A model generated the notes under the pieces. That model searched no databases. It was not told the origin of the DNA and was given only the letters and a program-made list of their open reading frames with translations. A stretch of 64,000 nucleotides of DNA from Siphonodentalium dalli (Eukaryota > Mollusca > Scaphopoda > Gadilida > Siphonodentaliidae): the NCBI GenBank assembly GCA_032622095.1, contig CP136069.1, positions 48,028,194 to 48,092,193 on the forward strand. The letters are read 5' to 3'. How positions within the stretch are numbered: the first letter of the stretch is position 1; each line of letters begins with the position of its first letter. Of the stretch, positions 59,701 through 64,000 are shown piece by piece. Made by a program: the position numbers and the translations under genes.

Positions 59701-62700
59701 CAACTGTAAGTAATCAAACAAGCATTCCGTGGTAGATTGCCGCGGCGTGAATAATCATTATCATTTGTATTATTATTTGAATGCTTTAGTACTTCTTTTC
59801 GTCATGATTTCTATTTTGATTGTTTATTCATTATGTATTCTCAGCATCCTGTCCTTATATATGGATGTTCTTGCTAATAAATTCTATTCTATTCTAAAAA
59901 AAAAAAAGTTTGAATTTTAAGTCTGGTCTGCCCATTTTTACTACAGTTATTCTACAAAACCCCAGCTCCAAATGAAGCCACCGTTTCGGGGGACACCGTG
60001 GCCGGGCGGCCTTTTATTCGTGTATTAACTATACTTATACTAATAACGAATAATACTTGTATCGACAATTGCAGTTCACACTCTAAACGTTATACCATGA
60101 ACTGTATTTGCGCCAGATATGAGCATGTCCCGAAATGAGAAATGATCAGTACAAATATTTACCTTGATGCTGTCCCAAGAGCCGCAATGAGTGCTTGTGA
60201 TAGACCATACATGAATAAGTACGGATTTTTCCTTGTCACCATGCCATATATGATTGGCAATGTAATACCGCCATGGACAAGAAGTGCCACCATGACCGTG
60301 AGGACATAATACAACAGTTGTTGGAATGTCTTTTCGGGATCTTCCATTTCGATTACTGCAGATGCGATTAGGAATACGATGCCGACAGGAGAGTACCTGA
60401 AATAATTATGTCCACAACGATAAATTCCATAGAATATTTTGGCAATTGTAATAATGGTGCATAATATATGCATTCAAATACGAACTATCCATGCATCGCA
60501 AAATGAATATGAAGGAATTCGTTTAGCATCACTTGCGCTTCAATCCATACACAAATGAAAGTGTCAATGACACTGCAGCTCAACTTATGAAATCACGTTT
60601 ACTTTGGGTGAAGGCATTGGCCCGGGCCTGTGTATAGTACAGGAATTGGAATCACAATTAGTGGCCTTGCCGCTCAGTGGCCAGGACACTCTAGAATGCC
60701 GATCTTGACTGATCTTGATGGAAAATTCTACTCTCCATTGATTTTTTTGATCAGTTAACAAACACGCTCGATCAGCATTCTGTAGTGTCCTGGCCACTGA
60801 GCGGCAATGGTGGCATACACCGAAACTTCCTTCCTTTACACTTTTATAGAAATGAGAAGTTTTCCACTAATTATTATTCCAATTCCTGTGGAGTAGAGCA
60901 TGCAAAACAATATAGTGATGCAAGGAATAAAATCCAAGATGGCAACTGGCGGCCACCAAATTCAAACAAATTTGATAGCTCTTATCTATAGGTCATTCCG
61001 AAGCCACATTTGAAGTGTGGTGATGATCGGATGAGGGATTCGCAGTCTGTAGAACAAAATTAAAGACCGCTGTTGGCTGCCATCTTTTTTGATGACATAT
61101 CTCCCATCTATACATGTAGGTCACCTCAAAGCTACATATGAAGTTTGGTGATGAACAGAAGAGGCATTGCGGCCTGTAGAGCATACTGAACGATTTAGTG
61201 AAACAAAGAACAAAATTCAAGATGGCTGCTAGCGGCCATCTTTTTGAATCGAAATTCAGAAAAGTTTGATAACTTCCAACTATAGTTTATCCCGAAGGTA
61301 AATATGAAGTTTTGGCGATGATCGGGTGCGGGATGCGGCCTGCACATCTTGACGAAGGATTTAGTGATACAAAGAACAAAATTCAAGATGGCTGCTGGTG
61401 GCCATCTTTTTTTATCAAAATTCTGAAAAGTTTGATGCCTGTCATCTATAGTTCACCCGAAGCTAAATACGAAGTTCGGTGATGATCGGGTAAGGGGTGC
61501 GGCCTGCACGGCTTGATGGAGGGTTTAGTGATACAAAGAACAAAATTCAAGATGGCTGCTGGCGGCCATCTTTTTTAATCAAAATTCTGAAAAATTTGAT
61601 ACCTTCCATCTATAGTTCACCACGAAGCTACGTATGCCGTTTGGTGATGATCGGATGAGGTATGCGGTCTGCACGGCATGACTAAGGATTTAGTGATACA
61701 AAGAACAAAATTCAAGATGGCTCCTGGCGGCCATATTTTTAATTAAAATTCAGTGAATAATTGATAGATCCCATCTATGGGTCACTACACAGCTACATGT
61801 GAAATTTGGTGATGATCTGAATAGAGATGCGGCCTGTATGCCATGGCTAAGGATTTAGTGATGCAAAGAACAAATTCAAGATGGCAGCCGGCAGCCATGT
61901 TTTCCAGCGAAAATCGTTCAAATTCGATAGCTGCCATCTAGAGATGATCTCGATCATCCACATTTTGTGATGCAAAGAACAGAATAATCCAAGATGGCTG
62001 CCAGTGGCCATGTTTTTTAACGAATTTTTTTCAAATTCGATAGCTCCCATATGGAGGTGATCCCAATTGTGCCTACACAATTTCAAAATGATCCGGCCAT
62101 ATTTAAGGGCTGCATGGTGTGCCGATGGATTCAAAATTGAAATCCAAGATGGCTGCTGGTGGCCATGTTTTTAACGAAATTTAGAGAAATTCGATAGCTC
62201 CCATCTACAGATGATGGGATGAGGGATGCGGCCTGTAGGGCGTGCCAAAGGAAATTGTTGACGGACGGACGGAATGACGGACGCCGGACACCAAGTGATG
62301 ACAATAGCTCAACTAAGTTAAGCTAAAAAATGATGTTATGAGTCGGAAGACGAGCATCACTCTGTAAAATTAATTGGACCTTGACCAAAGTCGACTTCGA
62401 CTTGAGTCTCTGATAACGTTCAACCTCATACCATATGTAGAGACATTCCGCCCAACAATACGGAAAACACAGAAACTACGCGCACATGTCATTACTGATA
62501 TCAAATATAAAAACATGGATTTTGCCAGGATTTCATATATAGAGGTACATGCCATTATTGTTGCGCTACTCTTGACATGAATTTTGCTTTCATTTCTCGA
62601 TCAACGATGAAACTAAACAGTTATTCCTTAAATAATGTTATACATGTAGTATAGATTATATCTGGAAAGCTTTAATTAATTCCAATGGCATATACGCAAT

Positions 62701-62921
62701 CATACAGTTATACCAAGGTAAAGCCAAGACCTACCATATCGCCAGAGTGACGAGCTCAGTTGTCAGAAGATATAGAGCTTTAAATAAGTCTCTCAGTGGA
62801 CTACCCTTATCTCCCATGCGACATATAATGATGCCTGTGAAAACACAGAAAACGACCAGGCCAATGATGTTCGTCCCTTCGACAGTTTGGATATTAACTT
62901 CTGTCTCCATAGTTGTTTGGT
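50692..62921 (-). CDS. EAAT: Excitatory amino-acid (glutamate/aspartate) transporter, SLC1 family, 3' part
   Basis: Five exons (62921-62735, 60396-60163, 59072-58881, 53461-53327, 50770-50692), all GT-AG with matching phases, encode about 275 C-terminal residues. SLC1 proteins are plasma-membrane trimers that take up glutamate/aspartate with Na+ and H+, exchanging K+. Visible in order: TM5 ([16 protein letters not shown]), TM6 ([19 protein letters not shown]), VTRKNP, the HP1 serine-rich tip (TASSSASLP), TM7 with [10 protein letters not shown] (Na+ site), HP2 ([15 protein letters not shown]), and TM8 [16 protein letters not shown]. The Arg in DRFRT is the residue that favours acidic substrates; neutral-amino-acid ASCT members lack it. 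The N-terminal exons lie beyond the right edge. The tail stops at NHITEL, shorter than the long cytosolic tails of vertebrate EAATs. Confidence 0.95.
51346..52529. mobile_element. Poly-G-ended DNA element, copy 2 (EAAT intron)
   Basis: Begins CAAGGGGGGGGG and ends CCCCCCCCTG, flanked by CATGGTT (51339-51345, 52530-52536). Interior text matches 6868-8473 ('GGGTGGGTGG', 'AAGTAACTTTTTTCC', 'GGGTGGTGGGTACCCAAGA') but lacks the TTAA fold-back. It sits in the intron between the last two transporter exons. Confidence 0.65.
53327..53461 (-). CDS. EAAT: EAAT exon (HP2 and start of TM8)
   Basis: Acceptor TATGTTTCAG, donor TTGCT|GTAAGT; 135 bp. Encodes [20 protein letters not shown] and SVDWL. Confidence 0.96.
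53462..56183. other. EAAT intron sequence without a further gene
   Basis: Part of the 5.4-kb intron between transporter exons. Contains an AT microsatellite (54726-54750), a text 'GCTAATAAATTCTATTCTAT' near 55077 identical to the 3' end of the LINE copy at 59.9 kb, and two copies of CCCCAGTCCCCCAGAAA (about 55105 and 55279). Confidence 0.55.
56184..56544. repeat. Fold-back element in EAAT intron
   Basis: Left arm (GTCGCAAGTGGAGGT.., CAAGGATACGCCACAA, 'AAAATCAAACAGTGCTTGAT', 'ACCGGTTAC') is inverted in the right arm (GTAACCGGT, ATCAAGCACTGTTTGATTTT, TTGTGGCGTATCCTTGG, ACCTCCACTTGTGAC). 'ACGATTCAATCGTAAGTGG' occurs three times (about 56000, 56330 inverted, 56388). Confidence 0.8.
57180..57900. 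repeat. Two-copy ~370-bp tandem duplication with poly-G tracts
   Basis: Each unit has a G-run, 'CCCACCCACCCC', 'AGATTTGCGGGGGGA', 'ATTCACTGTAAACA', 'GGATGTTAACAT' and 'AACATGGCTGCC', then GGCCATCTTGGA. Combines the poly-G family with the GCCATCTT repeat. No coding content. Confidence 0.75.
58881..59072 (-). CDS. EAAT: EAAT exon (HP1 and TM7)
   Basis: Acceptor TTTTACCAG, donor ATAAG|GTTAGT; 192 bp. Encodes [27 protein letters not shown] and LNFGKIVII. Confidence 0.96.
59285..59909 (+). mobile_element. 3' end of a LINE, with poly-A tail, in EAAT intron
   Basis: Forward strand reads [20 protein letters not shown] then HFLMDC, the C-x2-C..H-x4-C motif that ends many LINE ORF2 proteins. After a frame shift it continues [14 protein letters not shown] and [12 protein letters not shown] to a stop near 59630. 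It ends GCTAATAAATTCTATTCTATTCT followed by 11-12 A residues (about 59898-59909). 5'-truncated and frame-shifted, so dead; antisense to the transporter. Confidence 0.82.
60163..60396 (-). CDS. EAAT: EAAT exon (TM6 to start of HP1)
   Basis: Acceptor TTATTTCAG, donor CAAG|GTAAAT; 234 bp. Encodes [20 protein letters not shown] through [11 protein letters not shown]. The HP1 Ser codon is split across the junction, as AG then T. Confidence 0.95.
60667..60807. repeat. Hairpin with 28-bp ends in EAAT intron
   Basis: TTGCCGCTCAGTGGCCAGGA..AGAATGC at the left is inverted at the right (GCATTCT..TCCTGGCCACTGAGCGGCAA); loop about 65 bp. MITE-like. Confidence 0.85.
60900..62327. repeat. Tandem block of the GATGGCnGCnGGCnGCCAT repeat, second block
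   Basis: About eight diverged units of roughly 170-180 bp with the same internal landmarks as 43340-44060 ('AAATTCAAGATGGCTGCTGG', 'GGTGATGATCGGATGAGG', 'GCGGCCTGCAC', 'GGATTTAGTGATACAAAG'). Ends in GACGGACGGACGGAATGACGG and 'AGCTCAACTAAGTTAAGCT'. Lies in a transporter intron. Confidence 0.85.
62735..62921 (-). CDS. EAAT: EAAT exon (TM5 region)
   Basis: Acceptor TTTTTTTGCAG, donor ATATG|GTAGGT, phases 1 in and 2 out. Encodes [20 protein letters not shown] and [11 protein letters not shown]; the last Trp codon is split with the next exon. The preceding exon is not in the window. Confidence 0.93.
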
Positions 62922-63052
62922 CTGCAAAAAAATGTGCAAATAAGTATTTAACAATATCGTAGTTGAATGGATTCATTCGTCCTGGATGTGCCAGAGTGGT
63001 GAGCCATATATCGGACGGTATATATATATATCTACACTGCACTTAAGAAATG

Positions 63053-63172
63053 AAAGGCAGACCCATTGCGGTCATTGCGTTTTGACCGACAGAGAAATTC
63101 GACAAAGTGTGTGAATCCCCGACTTGGTCGAATTTCTCTGTCAAAACGAATGACCGCGATGGGTCTGCCTTT
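63053..63172. repeat. 120-bp near-perfect hairpin
   Basis: AAAGGCAGACCCAT-GCGGTCATT..ACAGAGAAATTCGAC at the left mirrors GTCGAATTTCTCTGTC..AATGACCGC-ATGGGTCTGCCTTT at the right; loop about 23 bases. Lies upstream of the first visible transporter exon, in its intron. Confidence 0.85.
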
Positions 63173-64000
63173 TATTACTTATATTTATACTCCTCAAATG
63201 TGCATGACCAGGGACGTTTCTACAGGAGTGGCCGGGGGGTCACACCCCCACCAATTTTGCCAAAATGCTCAACTTTTGGAAATCAAAAATCAAAATGTTT
63301 AAAATTTTAGAGGTAGAAAAACTAGAAATTGGTAGCAATTCTTAAGTTTCTACCTGTAATTTATTTTAATTTTAATGTTTCAGTTGGCTAATTGGACTGC
63401 TTGGTGGGTGACTAGTTGAAAAGTATAGGAAATTTAACAACAGAATTTCCGAACATTTAGAAATTTTAGAACAGTACATGCAGATCAGGGGGGGGGGGTG
63501 TCGGCAAAAAGTTCCAGGAGACAAGGTCCGGGTGGGTGGGTGTTTCCGAGCCCCGAAATACTGGTTTTTCCGGTTTCATGTTTTGTGTGTGCAAAATGTC
63601 ATCTCCGAGACACATTATTGCAGCCAAAGTGAATTTTAAGGGTTATATTCTTAACTAAGAACAAAATAGAGCTTTAATAATGTCAGAACATTTTCCCCAT
63701 TTTCGACACTTCTTTAGTCTGAACCAGGGGGTGGGTCCGCTTTTTAGTTTGGCAAAATTGCGAAACAAAAAAGTGCATCTCAGCTATTTGGTCAGACTTG
63801 GTCGTAATTTTTACGAATAAAAACCTTGATTGTGGAAAACATGTATATAATTTCAGTGTAAAGATAACAAAAACATAAAAGTAGAGGTAAATCATCTCAG
63901 GGAAACCATCCTGGTCGAGGGCGAAGAACCTCAATGGTGATATGATATGATTAAGTAATATACAAGACAGTGTTAGGGGTGGGTACCCGATTGTCGAGAG
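63173..64000. other. Right edge, no gene recognised
   Basis: Contains another G-run element start ('CAGATCAGGGGGGGGGG' near 63480, with GGGTGGGTGGGTGTTTCC). The next upstream transporter exon is not visible here. Confidence 0.45.

Overview
This window looks like AT-rich, repeat-dense nuclear DNA from a metazoan, most likely a marine invertebrate. A mollusc or another lophotrochozoan is my guess, from the style of the 'AAGATGGC..GCCATCTT' repeats with GACGGACGGACG tails; that placement is an inference. Support for animal nuclear DNA: a glutamate-transporter gene split by phase-matched GT-AG introns, an animal-type CACTA (Tnp2) transposase, LINE reverse-transcriptase remnants and many non-autonomous DNA transposons. 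I saw no bacterial operons, rRNA, tRNA or CRISPR.

Layout. 1-15 kb: no convincing gene; hAT-like element with 8-bp target duplication (3821-4850), poly-G-ended element (6868-8473) with a nested TTAA-flanked fold-back (7392-7973), a mosaic duplication (8.5-11.6 kb), a GGGGCTAGTTGGAAC element (12409-13226), and the first of two 1.2-kb direct repeats. 15.2-26.6 kb: a two-exon Tnp2-type transposase gene on the minus strand. Its 8.36-kb intron holds a LINE fragment split by two fold-back DNA elements, each with CACA termini and a perfect 5-bp target duplication, and the second direct repeat. 27.6-29.2 kb: satellite with three diverged ~107-bp monomers in a 320-bp higher-order unit, repeated five times. 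29.2-30.6 kb: inverted array of ~165-bp units. 30.65-35.67 kb: a second minus-strand spliced gene of unknown function (at least three exons), possibly an accessory protein of the same transposon lineage. 36-50 kb: fold-backs, hairpins, long-inverted-repeat elements and the second hAT copy (44376-45381). 50.7-62.9 kb: the five 3'-terminal exons of an SLC1/EAAT-type glutamate transporter (minus strand), with LINE and fold-back insertions in its introns; its 5' exons lie beyond the right edge.

How the parts relate: the transporter is the only gene I would call a host gene with confidence. The transposase and the unknown gene are both minus-strand and neighbouring, and may have come as one element, but I could not find its outer termini. 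Most of the rest is layered transposon insertion, and several layers can be ordered from intact target duplications.
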